From: Quadrisphaera sp. RL12-1S
GTDB lineage: Bacteria > Actinomycetota > Actinomycetes > Actinomycetales > Quadrisphaeraceae
Assembly (NCBI RefSeq): GCF_014270065.1
Contig: NZ_JACNME010000005.1
Coordinates: forward strand, 124,001 to 188,000
Direction: 5' to 3'
Length of the DNA stretch: 64,000 nucleotides
Position numbers and translations under genes: made by a program. Shown here piece after piece: positions 44,943 to 53,431 of the stretch (the stretch's first letter is position 1; every line of letters starts with the position of its first letter). Below the pieces are notes generated by a model. It had not been told where the DNA came from, did no database searches, and saw only the letters and a program-made list of their open reading frames with translations.

Positions 44943-46609
44943 GCGCCACCCTCGTCGCCCGGGGGCTCGCCGCGGGTCACGCCGACCGCAGCCTGTTCAG
45001 CGGGCTCGACCTGGTGGTGGCCCCCGGTGACGTCATCGGCCTGGTGGGCGCGAACGGTGCCGGCAAGTCCACCCTGCTGCGGCTGCTCGCGGGCGCCGAC
45101 GACCCCGCGGCCGGCTCCGTGGCCCTGTCCCCGCCGGACGCGGCCGTCGGCTGGCTCCCGCAGGAGGTCGACCGGCGCCCCGGCGAGACCGTGGCCGGGC
45201 ACCTGGCGCGGCGCACCGGCGTGAGCGCCGCGCAGGAGGGGCTCGACGCCTCCCTGGCGGCCCTCGAGCGCGGCGAGGCCGGCGCCGACGACGCCTACGC
45301 GAGCGCCTTCGACCGCTGGATGGCCCTCGGCGCCGCCGACCTCGAGGACCGCACGCCGGCGGTGCTGGCCGACCTGGGCCTGGACGTGCCCACCGACGCC
45401 CTCATGACCTCGCTCTCGGGCGGCCAGGCGGCGCGGGCGGGACTGGCGGCGCTGCTGCTGTCGCGCTTCGACCTGCTCCTGCTCGACGAGCCCACCAACG
45501 ACCTCGACCTCGCCGGCCTCGCCCGGCTGGAGCGGTTCGTGGCCGAGCAGCGCGCCGGCGTCGTCGTCGTCAGCCACGACCGGGAGTTCCTCACCCGCAC
45601 GGTGACCACCGTGGTGGAGCTCGACCTGGCCCAGCAGCAGGTGGGCGTCTACGGCGGCGGCTACGAGTCCTACCTCGAGGAGCGGGCCGTAGCGCGACGG
45701 CACGCGCGCGAGGCGTACGAGGAGTACGCCGGCACGAAGGCCGGCCTGGAGGAGCGCGCCCGCACGCAGCGGGCGTGGATGGACAAGGGCGTCAAGAACG
45801 CCGTCCGCAAGGCGAAGGACCCGGACAAGGTCTCCAAGGCGTTCAAGCGCGAGTCCACCGAGAAGCAGGCCGCCAAGGCCCGCCAGACCGAGCGGCGCAT
45901 CGAGCGCCTGGAGGTGGTGGCCGAGCCCCGCAAGGAGTGGGAGCTGCGCTACTCCATCGCCGCGGCGCCCCGCGGGTCCTCGGTGGCCGCGGTGCTGTCC
46001 GGCGCGGTGGTGCGCCGCGGGGGCTTCGAGCTCGGACCGGTGAGCGCCCAGGTGGACGCCGGCGACCGGATCGGCATCACCGGGCCCAACGGGGCCGGCA
46101 AGACCACGCTGCTCGCCGCGCTGCTCGGCCGCGCCGAGCTGGCGGCCGGGACCTCCGCCCTCGGTGCGAGCACCCGGGTGGGCGAGGTCGACCAGGCCCG
46201 CAGGTCCCTGGACGACGACGCTGACGACGACGCTGACGGCGGCCGGCGCGGCCCGCTGCTCGAGGCCGTGCGGGCCCAGCTGCCCGACGACCCGCCCCCG
46301 GCCGAGGTGCGCACGCTGCTGGCGAAGTTCGGGCTCAGGGGCGACGCGGCGCTGCGGCCGGCGGCGACGCTCTCGCCGGGTGAGCGGACCCGCGCGGCCC
46401 TGGCGGTGCTCCAGGCGCGGGGCGTGAACCTGCTCGTGCTGGACGAGCCCACCAACCACCTCGACCTGCCCGCCATCGAGCAGCTGGAGGAGGCGCTGGA
46501 GGCCTACACCGGGACGCTGCTGCTCGTCAGCCACGACCGCCGGCTGCTCGAGGCGGTGCGCCTCACGCGCCGCTGGCGCGTCGAGGCCGGCCGGCTCACC
46601 GAGGAGTGA
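44939..46609 (+). CDS. ABC-F family ATPase
   Basis: This 556-residue protein has two fused ABC domains and no transmembrane segments, as in ABC-F translation factors. Walker A motifs are GANGAGKST and GPNGAGKTT; signatures LSGGQAARA and LSPGERTRA; Walker B with LLLLDEPTNDLDL and LLVLDEPTNHLDL. The interdomain linker (about residues 250-330) is long, charged and helical, as expected for reaching the ribosomal tRNA sites. A short (GACGACGCT)-like acidic repeat encodes DDDADDDAD in the second domain. Role may be ribosome rescue or antibiotic protection. Confidence 0.9.
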   Translation: MSATLVARGLAAGHADRSLFSGLDLVVAPGDVIGLVGANGAGKSTLLRLLAGADDPAAGSVALSPPDAAVGWLPQEVDRRPGETVAGHLARRTGVSAAQEGLDASLAALERGEAGADDAYASAFDRWMALGAADLEDRTPAVLADLGLDVPTDALMTSLSGGQAARAGLAALLLSRFDLLLLDEPTNDLDLAGLARLERFVAEQRAGVVVVSHDREFLTRTVTTVVELDLAQQQVGVYGGGYESYLEERAVARRHAREAYEEYAGTKAGLEERARTQRAWMDKGVKNAVRKAKDPDKVSKAFKRESTEKQAAKARQTERRIERLEVVAEPRKEWELRYSIAAAPRGSSVAAVLSGAVVRRGGFELGPVSAQVDAGDRIGITGPNGAGKTTLLAALLGRAELAAGTSALGASTRVGEVDQARRSLDDDADDDADGGRRGPLLEAVRAQLPDDPPPAEVRTLLAKFGLRGDAALRPAATLSPGERTRAALAVLQARGVNLLVLDEPTNHLDLPAIEQLEEALEAYTGTLLLVSHDRRLLEAVRLTRRWRVEAGRLTEE

Positions 46610-46616
46610 CCCGCCG

Positions 46617-47330
46617 GTGAGCTGGCTGGTGGAGGCGTGGGCGAGGGCCACCGCCCTCGCGCCGCCGCTGCCGCTCCTCACGGCCGCGGCCACCGGCCTG
46701 GTGGCGCTCGCCGTGGTGGCCTGGCACCCCAGCTGGCGGGCCTGGCGCACCGCGCTGGTGCTGGCGCACGAGGGCGGGCACGGGCTGGTCGCCGCCCTCG
46801 CCGGCCGCCGCCTGCGCGGCATCCGGCTGCACCCCGACGCCTCCGCCGTGACGGTGTCCGTGGGGCCCGCGCGCGGGCCGGGCGTGGTGGCCGTGCTGCT
46901 GGCCGGCTACCCGGCGCCCGCGCTGGTCGGCCTGGGCGCCGCGGCGCTGCTGGCCGCCGGACGTCCCGCGGCCGTGCTGTGGGCGGTGCTGCTGGCCCTC
47001 GCCCTGCTCGCGGTGCAGGTGCGCGGCTGGCGGGCCGTGGGCGCCCTGGCCGCCACGGCCCTGCCCACCGCGGCCGTGACCTGGTGGGCCCCGGCTCCGG
47101 TGCTGCAGTCGGTGGCGGCGCTGCTGGCCTGGGGGTTGCTCCTGGGCGCCCCGCGCGGCGTGGCCGAGCTGGCGCGCTCGCGGCGCGGCGGGCGGGGCCG
47201 CGGCAGCGACGCCGACCAGCTGGCCCGCCTCACCGGGGTGCCCGGAGCGGTCTGGGTGGGCGTGTTCGCGCTGGTGGTGGCTGCGGCCGCCGTGTGGGGC
47301 GGGTCGCTGCTCCTGGGGGTGCCGGGCTAA
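46617..47330 (+). CDS. M50-like membrane metallopeptidase
   Basis: This 237-residue polytopic membrane protein has HEGGHG in its second helix (LVLAHEGGHGLVAALAGRRL), the HExxH of site-2-type (M50) peptidases. The usual downstream Asp motif is not obvious. About six hydrophobic segments are seen. Such stand-alone M50 proteins are common in actinobacteria and lack assigned substrates. GTG 46617 is 7 bp after the ABC-F stop; its TAA stop forms part of the pepA -10 box. Confidence 0.75.
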   Translation: MSWLVEAWARATALAPPLPLLTAAATGLVALAVVAWHPSWRAWRTALVLAHEGGHGLVAALAGRRLRGIRLHPDASAVTVSVGPARGPGVVAVLLAGYPAPALVGLGAAALLAAGRPAAVLWAVLLALALLAVQVRGWRAVGALAATALPTAAVTWWAPAPVLQSVAALLAWGLLLGAPRGVAELARSRRGGRGRGSDADQLARLTGVPGAVWVGVFALVVAAAAVWGGSLLLGVPG

Positions 47331-47333
47331 CCT
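47328..47333 (+). promoter_or_regulatory. Leaderless -10 box TAACCT before pepA
   Basis: TAACCT begins with the M50 gene's TAA stop codon and lies 8 nt before the pepA GTG at 47342. Confidence 0.4.
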
Positions 47334-47341
47334 CGGACCGC

Positions 47342-48844
47342 GTGACGGACCTGCAGGCCTCGACCACCGCTCCCGCCCGCGCGAAGGCCGACGCGCTCGT
47401 GATCGCCGTGGCCCCCGGGCCGCAGGTGCTGGGTGCCGAGGCGCTCCCCCGCCCGCTGCGCGCCTCCCTGTCGCCGGAGGCCCTGACGGCCCTCGGCGTC
47501 AGCGGGAAGGCCGACGAGGTGGTGCGCCTGCCCGCCGGCGAGTCCGTGAGGGCCGGCGTGGTGGTCCTCACGGGCACCGGTCCGCTGCCCGGGGGCGAGG
47601 TGACGGCGGAGCAGCTGCGCCGGGCCGCCGGGGCGGCGACGCGCTCGCTGGCCGGCGTGGGCTCCGCCGCGCTCGCCCTGCCCGCCGACGACGTCGAGAG
47701 CGCCGCGGCCGTGGCCGAGGGCGCTCTGCTCGGCGCCTACGCCTACCGCGCGCAGCGGGCCCGCACCGCCGAGGGCTCGAAGGCCCCTGTCGCGTCGCTG
47801 GAGCTGCTGACCCCGCTGGCCCGCGACAAGGGGCTCGGCGCGCGCCTGCGGCGCGCCGCCGTCCTCGCCGATGCGGTCTACAGCGTGCGCGACCTCGTCA
47901 ACGCCCCGCCGAACGAGCTCTACCCGGAGACCTTCGCCGCGTTCGCGCGCGACGCCGTCAAGGGCACCGGGGCCGGGATCACCGTGCTCGACGAGGAGTC
48001 GCTCGCCGCCGGGGGCTACGGCGGCATCCTCGGCGTGGGCCAGGGCTCCGAGCGCCCGCCGCGGCTGGTGCGCGTCGAGCACGCCCCGAGGCGCCCGACG
48101 GCCCACCTGGCCCTGGTCGGCAAGGGCATCACCTTCGACTCCGGCGGCCTGTCGCTCAAGCCGCCGACCGGCATGGTCACGATGAAGTGCGACATGGCCG
48201 GCGCCGCCGCCGTCCTCGCCGCCGTCGTGGCCGCCGCCCGGCTCGACCTGCCCGTGCGCGTCACGGGCTGGCTCGCGCTGGCCGAGAACATGCCCTCGGG
48301 CACCGCGCAGCGCCCCTCCGACGTGCTCACCACCTACGGCGGCCGCACCGTGGAGGTGCTCAACACCGACGCCGAGGGCCGCCTGGTCATGGCCGACGCC
48401 CTCGTCGCCGCCGGGGAGGAGCAGCCCGACGCGCTGGTCGACGTCGCCACCCTCACCGGCGCCCAGGTGGTGGCGCTCGGCTCCCGGGTCAGCGCCGTCA
48501 TGGGCGACGACGCGCTGCGCGCGTCCGTGCTGGCCGCCGCCGAGCGCGCCGGGGAGCAGTTCTGGCCGATGCCGCTGCCGGAGGAGCTGCGCGCCTCGCT
48601 GGACTCCCCCGTGGCCGACATCGCCAACATCGGCGACCGCAACGGCGGGATGCTCGTGGCGGGCCTGTTCCTGCGCGAGTTCGTGCCGGACGGCGCCGAC
48701 GGTGAGCGGATCCCGTGGGCGCACCTGGACATCGCCGGGCCCGCGTTCAACGAGCACGGCCCGCACGGCTACACCGGCAAGGGGGGCACGGGCCACGCCG
48801 TGCGGACCCTGGTCGCCCTCGCCGAGGACCTCGGCGCCCGGTGA
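47342..48844 (+). CDS. pepA: Leucyl aminopeptidase (M17)
   Basis: This 500-residue cytosolic aminopeptidase has the M17 signature NTDAEGRLVMADAL and metal ligands in LVGKGITFDSGGLSLKP (Lys and Asp) and DMAGAAAVLA. It corresponds to Rv2213 (pepB). The N-terminal macro-like domain spans about residues 1-165. GTG 47342 is placed after the TAACCT box. Expected role: release of N-terminal residues in peptide turnover. Confidence 0.94.
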   Translation: MTDLQASTTAPARAKADALVIAVAPGPQVLGAEALPRPLRASLSPEALTALGVSGKADEVVRLPAGESVRAGVVVLTGTGPLPGGEVTAEQLRRAAGAATRSLAGVGSAALALPADDVESAAAVAEGALLGAYAYRAQRARTAEGSKAPVASLELLTPLARDKGLGARLRRAAVLADAVYSVRDLVNAPPNELYPETFAAFARDAVKGTGAGITVLDEESLAAGGYGGILGVGQGSERPPRLVRVEHAPRRPTAHLALVGKGITFDSGGLSLKPPTGMVTMKCDMAGAAAVLAAVVAAARLDLPVRVTGWLALAENMPSGTAQRPSDVLTTYGGRTVEVLNTDAEGRLVMADALVAAGEEQPDALVDVATLTGAQVVALGSRVSAVMGDDALRASVLAAAERAGEQFWPMPLPEELRASLDSPVADIANIGDRNGGMLVAGLFLREFVPDGADGERIPWAHLDIAGPAFNEHGPHGYTGKGGTGHAVRTLVALAEDLGAR

Positions 48845-48845
48845 G

Positions 48846-49202
48846 CTAGGAGGTCCCCTCCTCGCGGCGCTTGCGAGCCGTCCACTCCCGCATCCGCTGC
48901 GGGTAGCCGGTGAGGTTGACGTCGTAGACGGGGATGCCGGTGCGGCGCGCGAAGTCGCGCGCCGTGGCGGGGTCCGGCACGCGCCGCCGCGTCCACTCGC
49001 CGTCCTGCGCGACCAGCACCACCGTGGTGGGCGTCACGTTGGTCGCGGGCTCCACGTACGCCTCGACGCCCGTGCGCGTGGCGGCGAACTCCGCCAGGTG
49101 CGCGGAGTCCGGGCCGCCGGCGCGGCGTCCTCCACGACCGGCGGCACGGGAGGACGCCCGGGACGACGAGCGTCCCAGGCCCAGGCGCGAAAACAGACCC
49201 AC
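48846..49202 (-). CDS. Conserved actinobacterial hypothetical protein
   Basis: This protein of about 118 residues has a basic start (GLFSRLGLGRSSSRASSRAAGRGG) and a conserved body reading DSAHLAEFAATRTGVEAYVEP, TTVVLVAQDGEWTRRRVPD and GIPVYDVNLTGYPQRMREW. The family is usual between pepA and lpdA in actinobacteria and is sometimes labelled oxidoreductase without basis. GTG 49202 is preferred because TACCGT lies 7 nt upstream; ATG 49232 is an alternative that would add ten residues. Function unknown. Confidence 0.75.
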   Translation of the reverse strand: MGLFSRLGLGRSSSRASSRAAGRGGRRAGGPDSAHLAEFAATRTGVEAYVEPATNVTPTTVVLVAQDGEWTRRRVPDPATARDFARRTGIPVYDVNLTGYPQRMREWTARKRREEGTS

Positions 49203-49209
49203 GCGGCAC

Positions 49210-49215
49210 ACGGTA
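49210..49215 (-). promoter_or_regulatory. Leaderless -10 box TACCGT
   Basis: On the minus strand TACCGT is followed by 7 nt and GTG 49202, supporting that codon over the upstream ATG at 49232. Confidence 0.45.
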
Positions 49216-49297
49216 ACGGCGTCTGGGAGCATGGCCGGTGAGCGCGGCGCGGCAGGGATGCCGCCGTGCCGCCGACACGCGAGTGGAGGAGGGTCTG

Positions 49298-50674
49298 GTG
49301 GCCGAGTCTGTCTACGACGTCGTCGTCCTGGGCGGTGGCAGCGGTGGGTACGCGGCGGCCTTCCGGGCGGCGGAGCTCGGGCTGAGCGTCGCCCTGGTCG
49401 AGAAGGACAAGCTCGGCGGGACCTGCCTCCACAAGGGGTGCATCCCCACCAAGGCGCTGCTGCACGCCGCCGAGGTGGCCGACGCCACCCGCGAGAGCGA
49501 GCAGTTCGGCGTCAAGGCGACCTTCGAGGGCATCGACATGCCCGCGGTGAACAAGTACAAGGACGCCACCATCGGCCGCCTGTACAAGGGCCTGCAGGGC
49601 CTGGCGAAGGCCCACAAGCTCACCCTCGTCGAGGGCGAGGGCAAGCTCGTCGCCCGCGACACGGTCGAGGTGGACGGGCAGAGGTACACCGGCAAGAACG
49701 TGGTGCTGGCCACCGGCTCCTACTCCCGCTCGCTGCCGGGCCTCGAGCTCGGCGGGCGCGTCATCACCAGTGAGAACGCCCTCCAGCTCGACCACGTGCC
49801 GGACAGCGTGATCATCCTGGGCGGCGGCGTCATCGGCGTGGAGTTCGCCAGCGCCTGGAAGTCCTTCGGCGCCGACGTCACCATCGTCGAGGCGCTCCCG
49901 CGCCTCGTGCCGGTGGAGGACGAGGCCGCCAGCAAGGCCCTGGAGCGCGCGTTCCGCAAGCGCAAGATCGCCTTCAAGACCGGCGTGCGGTTCTCCGGCG
50001 TCACCCAGGACGACTCCGGGGTCACCGTCTCGCTGGAGTCCGGCGAGCAGCTCACGGCCGACTACCTGCTCGTGGCCGTCGGCCGCGGCCCGGTGACGGC
50101 CGGCCTCGGGTACGAGGAGCAGGGCGTGAAGGTCGAGCGCGGGTTCGTCATCACCGACGAGCGCCTGCGCACCGGCGTCGAGGGCCTCTACGCCGTGGGC
50201 GACATCGTGCCCGGCCTGCAGCTGGCCCACCGGGGCTTCGCCCACGGCATGTTCGTGGCCGAGCAGATCGCTGGGCTCAACCCGGTGCCCGTGGTCGACT
50301 CCGGGATCCCCCGCGTCACCTACTGCGACCCCGAGATCGCCTCCGTGGGCCTGTCCCAGAAGCAGGCCGAGGAGGCCTACGGCGCCGACCAGGTCGAGTC
50401 CCTGGAGTACAACCTCGCCGGCAACGGCAAGAGCCAGATCCTCGGCACCCAGGGCTTCGTCAAGCTCATCCGCCGCAAGGACGGCCCGGTCGTCGGCTTC
50501 GTCGCCGTCGGCGCCCGCATGGGCGAGCAGGTGGGCGAGGCCCAGCTGATCGTCAACTGGGAGGCGCTGCCCGAGGAGGTCGCGCAGCTCGTGCACGCCC
50601 ACCCCACCCAGAACGAGTCGCTCGGCGAGGCGCACCTCGCGCTGGCCGGCAAGCCGCTCCACTCGCACGCCTGA
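49298..50674 (+). CDS. lpdA: Dihydrolipoyl dehydrogenase
   Basis: This 458-residue FAD enzyme reoxidises dihydrolipoamide of 2-oxoacid dehydrogenase complexes. It has GGGSGGYAAAFRAAELG, the redox disulfide GGTCLHKGCIPTKALLH, NAD-binding ILGGGVIGVEFAS and the C-terminal HAHPTQNESLGEAH. GTG 49298 is chosen over the longer frame because GGAGGAGGG precedes it at the ideal distance. It is 22 bp upstream of the E2 gene and is clearly its partner. Confidence 0.96.
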   Translation: MAESVYDVVVLGGGSGGYAAAFRAAELGLSVALVEKDKLGGTCLHKGCIPTKALLHAAEVADATRESEQFGVKATFEGIDMPAVNKYKDATIGRLYKGLQGLAKAHKLTLVEGEGKLVARDTVEVDGQRYTGKNVVLATGSYSRSLPGLELGGRVITSENALQLDHVPDSVIILGGGVIGVEFASAWKSFGADVTIVEALPRLVPVEDEAASKALERAFRKRKIAFKTGVRFSGVTQDDSGVTVSLESGEQLTADYLLVAVGRGPVTAGLGYEEQGVKVERGFVITDERLRTGVEGLYAVGDIVPGLQLAHRGFAHGMFVAEQIAGLNPVPVVDSGIPRVTYCDPEIASVGLSQKQAEEAYGADQVESLEYNLAGNGKSQILGTQGFVKLIRRKDGPVVGFVAVGARMGEQVGEAQLIVNWEALPEEVAQLVHAHPTQNESLGEAHLALAGKPLHSHA

Positions 50675-50696
50675 GCCCTGAGGAGACCCAGAACAC

Positions 50697-52541
50697 ATGC
50701 CCTCCGTGGAGATGCCGGCGCTCGGCGAGAGCGTCACCGAAGGCACCGTCACCCGCTGGCTCAAGAACGTCGGCGACACCGTCGAGGTCGACGAGCCCCT
50801 GCTGGAGGTCTCGACCGACAAGGTCGACACCGAGATCCCCTCGCCCTTCGCGGGGACGCTGACCGAGATCCTCGTGCCCGAGGACGAGACCGCCGAGGTC
50901 GGCGCGAAGCTCGCCGTCATCGGTGACGCCTCCGGGACCGACTCCGGGACCGCGTCCGAGCCGGAGCCCGAGCCGGCGAAGGCCGAGCCCGAGGCGGCCC
51001 CCGCGCCCGCCGAGGCCGAGGCGCCCGCTCCCTCGACGCCGAAGAGCTCCAGCGGCTCGGGCAGCGGCTCGGGCGGCGAGGCCCAGGCCGTGACGATGCC
51101 CGCTCTGGGCGAGTCCGTCACCGAGGGCACCGTCACCCGCTGGCTCAAGGGCGTCGGCGACACCGTCGAGGTCGACGAGCCCCTGCTGGAGGTCTCGACC
51201 GACAAGGTCGACACCGAGATCCCCTCGCCCTTCGCGGGGACGCTGACCGAGATCCTCGTGCCCGAGGACGAGACCGCCGAGGTCGGCGCGAAGCTCGCGC
51301 TCATCGGCGGCTCCGGCGGCTCCAGCTCCGAGGACGAGGACCGGGCCTCCGGCTCGCTGGCCGACGAGGTCGTCGAGCGCGAGAAGGCCGAGCAGCAGGC
51401 CATGGACGCCGAGTCCGGCTCCTCCTCGAAGCCGTCCCAGGACGACGTGCCGGACCGGCAGGTCGCCCCCGAGGCCCCCGCCAGCGCCAGCGGCGCCGAG
51501 CAGGCCAGCGAGGACTACAACAGCCCGGCCCCGCAGACCGGTGGTGGCGTGACGCCGCCGGTCGCGCCGAGCAGCACGGCTCCGAAGGCCCCCGCCGACG
51601 TGTCCGCGTACGTCACCCCGCTGGTGCGCAAGCTCGCCGCCGCCGAGGGCGTGGACCTGTCCACGGTCACGGGCACCGGCGTGGGCGGCCGCATCCGCAA
51701 GGAGGACGTCCTCAAGGCCGCTGAGGCCGCGAAGGCGAAGGCCGCCCCGTCGTCGCAGCCGGCCCCCGCCGCCGCGCCGTCGTCCTCGGCCCCGAAGGCC
51801 CCGGCCGCGCCGAGCATCTCCGCCAAGCGCGGCACCACGGAGAAGATGACCCGCCTGCGCAAGGTCATCGCGCAGCGCATGGTCGAGTCGCTGCAGATCT
51901 CCGCGCAGCTGACCACCGTGGTCGAGGTGGACGTGACGCGCATCGCCAAGCTGCGCGAGCGCGCCAAGGACGCCTTCAAGGCCCGCGAGGGCGCCTCGCT
52001 GAGCTACCTGCCCTTCATCACCCTGGCCACGGTCGAGGCGCTGAAGCAGTACCCGCAGGTCAACGCCAGCATCGAGGGCGAGTCGATCGTCTACCACCCG
52101 CAGGAGAACATCGGCATCGCCGTGGACACCGAGCGCGGCCTGCTCGTGCCGGTGGTCAAGGACGCCGGTGACCTCAACCTGGCCGGGATCGCCCGCAAGA
52201 TCGGTGACCTCGCCAAGCGCACCCGCGACAACAAGGTGACGCCCGACGAGCTCGGCGGCGGCACCTTCACCATCACGAACACCGGCAGCCGCGGCGCCCT
52301 GTTCGACACCCCGATCATCAACCAGCCGCAGGTGGGCATCCTCGGCACCGGCGCGGTCGTCAAGCGGCCCGCCGTGGTGACCGGGCCCGACGGGGACGAC
52401 GTGATCGCCGTCCGCTCGATGATGTACCTGGCGCTCTCCTACGACCACCGCCTGGTGGACGGGGCGGACGCCGCTCGCTTCCTGGTGGCGCTGAAGACGC
52501 GCCTCGAGGAGGGCGCCTTCGAGGCCGAGCTCGGTCTGTGA
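50697..52541 (+). CDS. sucB: Dihydrolipoamide acyltransferase (E2) with two lipoyl domains
   Basis: This 614-residue E2 core protein has two tandem lipoyl domains (about residues 4-80 and 132-208), each with the lipoylated Lys in [10 protein letters not shown] Pro/Ala/Ser linker follows, then a peripheral subunit-binding domain ([15 protein letters not shown], residues ~302-338) and a catalytic domain ending [14 protein letters not shown]. Over 147 bp the lipoyl repeats are identical at DNA level (50768-50914 and 51152-51298). In mycobacteria the homologue (Rv2215, DlaT) serves pyruvate dehydrogenase, so the 2-oxoacid is not settled. lipB nearby supplies the lipoyl group. Confidence 0.93.
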   Translation: MPSVEMPALGESVTEGTVTRWLKNVGDTVEVDEPLLEVSTDKVDTEIPSPFAGTLTEILVPEDETAEVGAKLAVIGDASGTDSGTASEPEPEPAKAEPEAAPAPAEAEAPAPSTPKSSSGSGSGSGGEAQAVTMPALGESVTEGTVTRWLKGVGDTVEVDEPLLEVSTDKVDTEIPSPFAGTLTEILVPEDETAEVGAKLALIGGSGGSSSEDEDRASGSLADEVVEREKAEQQAMDAESGSSSKPSQDDVPDRQVAPEAPASASGAEQASEDYNSPAPQTGGGVTPPVAPSSTAPKAPADVSAYVTPLVRKLAAAEGVDLSTVTGTGVGGRIRKEDVLKAAEAAKAKAAPSSQPAPAAAPSSSAPKAPAAPSISAKRGTTEKMTRLRKVIAQRMVESLQISAQLTTVVEVDVTRIAKLRERAKDAFKAREGASLSYLPFITLATVEALKQYPQVNASIEGESIVYHPQENIGIAVDTERGLLVPVVKDAGDLNLAGIARKIGDLAKRTRDNKVTPDELGGGTFTITNTGSRGALFDTPIINQPQVGILGTGAVVKRPAVVTGPDGDDVIAVRSMMYLALSYDHRLVDGADAARFLVALKTRLEEGAFEAELGL

Positions 52542-53428
52542 GGATCGTCGCGGCCGGTGCGTCCGGCATGATCGGCGCGCCGCTGGTCCGCTGGTGGCGC
52601 AGCGCCGGCCACGACGTCGTCACGCTCGTGCGCCGGGCTCCCACCGCACCCGGTGAGGTGCGGTGGGACCCGGCGTCGGGTCGGCTCGACCCGGCCCTGC
52701 TCGGGCGGGTGGACGCCGCCGTCAACCTCGCGGGCGCGGGCGTGGGCGACCACCGGTGGACCGAGTCCTACAAGCGGACGGTGGTGGAGTCGCGCACGTC
52801 GTCCACCGCCACCCTCGCGCGGGCGCTCGCCGCTCTCGACGACCCGCCGCGGGTGCTGCTGCAGGGCAGCGCCATCGGCTACTACGGGGACCGCGGCGGG
52901 GAGCCCCTGGACGAGTCCTCCACCGCGGGGGACGAGTTCCTCGCCCGCTGCTGCGTGGCGTGGGAGGCGGCGGCCGCCCCCGCCCGCGCCGCCGGCATCC
53001 GCACCGTCTCGCTGCGCACCGGCCTGGTCATGGCCTCCAGCGGCGGTGCCTTCGGGCAGGTGCTGCCCCTCGTGCGCCTCGGGCTGGGCGGACCGCTCGG
53101 CTCCGGGCGCGACTGGTGGTCCTGGATCACCCTCGAGGACGAGCTGCGGGCCATCGACCACCTCCTGCACGCCGACGTCTCCGGTCCGGTGAACCTCGTG
53201 GCCCCCGACCCGCGGCCCAGCGGCGAGATCATCAAGGAGCTCGCGGCGGCGCTGCACCGGCCGGCCGTGCTCCCGGTGCCCGCGCTGGCGCTGCGCGCCG
53301 CGCTCGGCGGGTTCGCCGAGGAGGTCCTCGCCAGCCGCCGGCTGGCCCCGACGGCGCTGCTCGGCAGCGGCTTCCGCTTCAGCCACCCGGACCTGGCGTC
53401 CGCGGTGCGGTGGACGCTCGCGCACTGA
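52538..53428 (+). CDS. TIGR01777-family NAD-dependent epimerase-like protein
   Basis: This 296-residue Rossmann protein belongs to the TIGR01777 (SDR39U1-like) family. Marks are [19 protein letters not shown] at the start, [31 protein letters not shown] and the C-terminal DUF1731-like [21 protein letters not shown]. The reaction is unknown. GTG 52538 overlaps the sucB stop, and the order E2-TIGR01777-lipB is conserved (Rv2215-2217), suggesting a link with lipoyl enzymes or cell envelope metabolism that remains unproven. Confidence 0.88.
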   Translation: MRIVAAGASGMIGAPLVRWWRSAGHDVVTLVRRAPTAPGEVRWDPASGRLDPALLGRVDAAVNLAGAGVGDHRWTESYKRTVVESRTSSTATLARALAALDDPPRVLLQGSAIGYYGDRGGEPLDESSTAGDEFLARCCVAWEAAAAPARAAGIRTVSLRTGLVMASSGGAFGQVLPLVRLGLGGPLGSGRDWWSWITLEDELRAIDHLLHADVSGPVNLVAPDPRPSGEIIKELAAALHRPAVLPVPALALRAALGGFAEEVLASRRLAPTALLGSGFRFSHPDLASAVRWTLAH

Positions 53429-53431
53429 TCC

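Noticed and set aside
49238-49297. Longer N-terminus for LpdA from 49238
   Set aside because: The extra 20 residues are not part of the family, and a strong GGAGGAGGG sits just before GTG 49298.
51096-51320. Second lipoyl domain as a sequencing duplication
   Set aside because: Two lipoyl domains are normal for actinobacterial E2 proteins and the linker sequences differ, so the duplication is real domain structure even though part of the DNA is identical.
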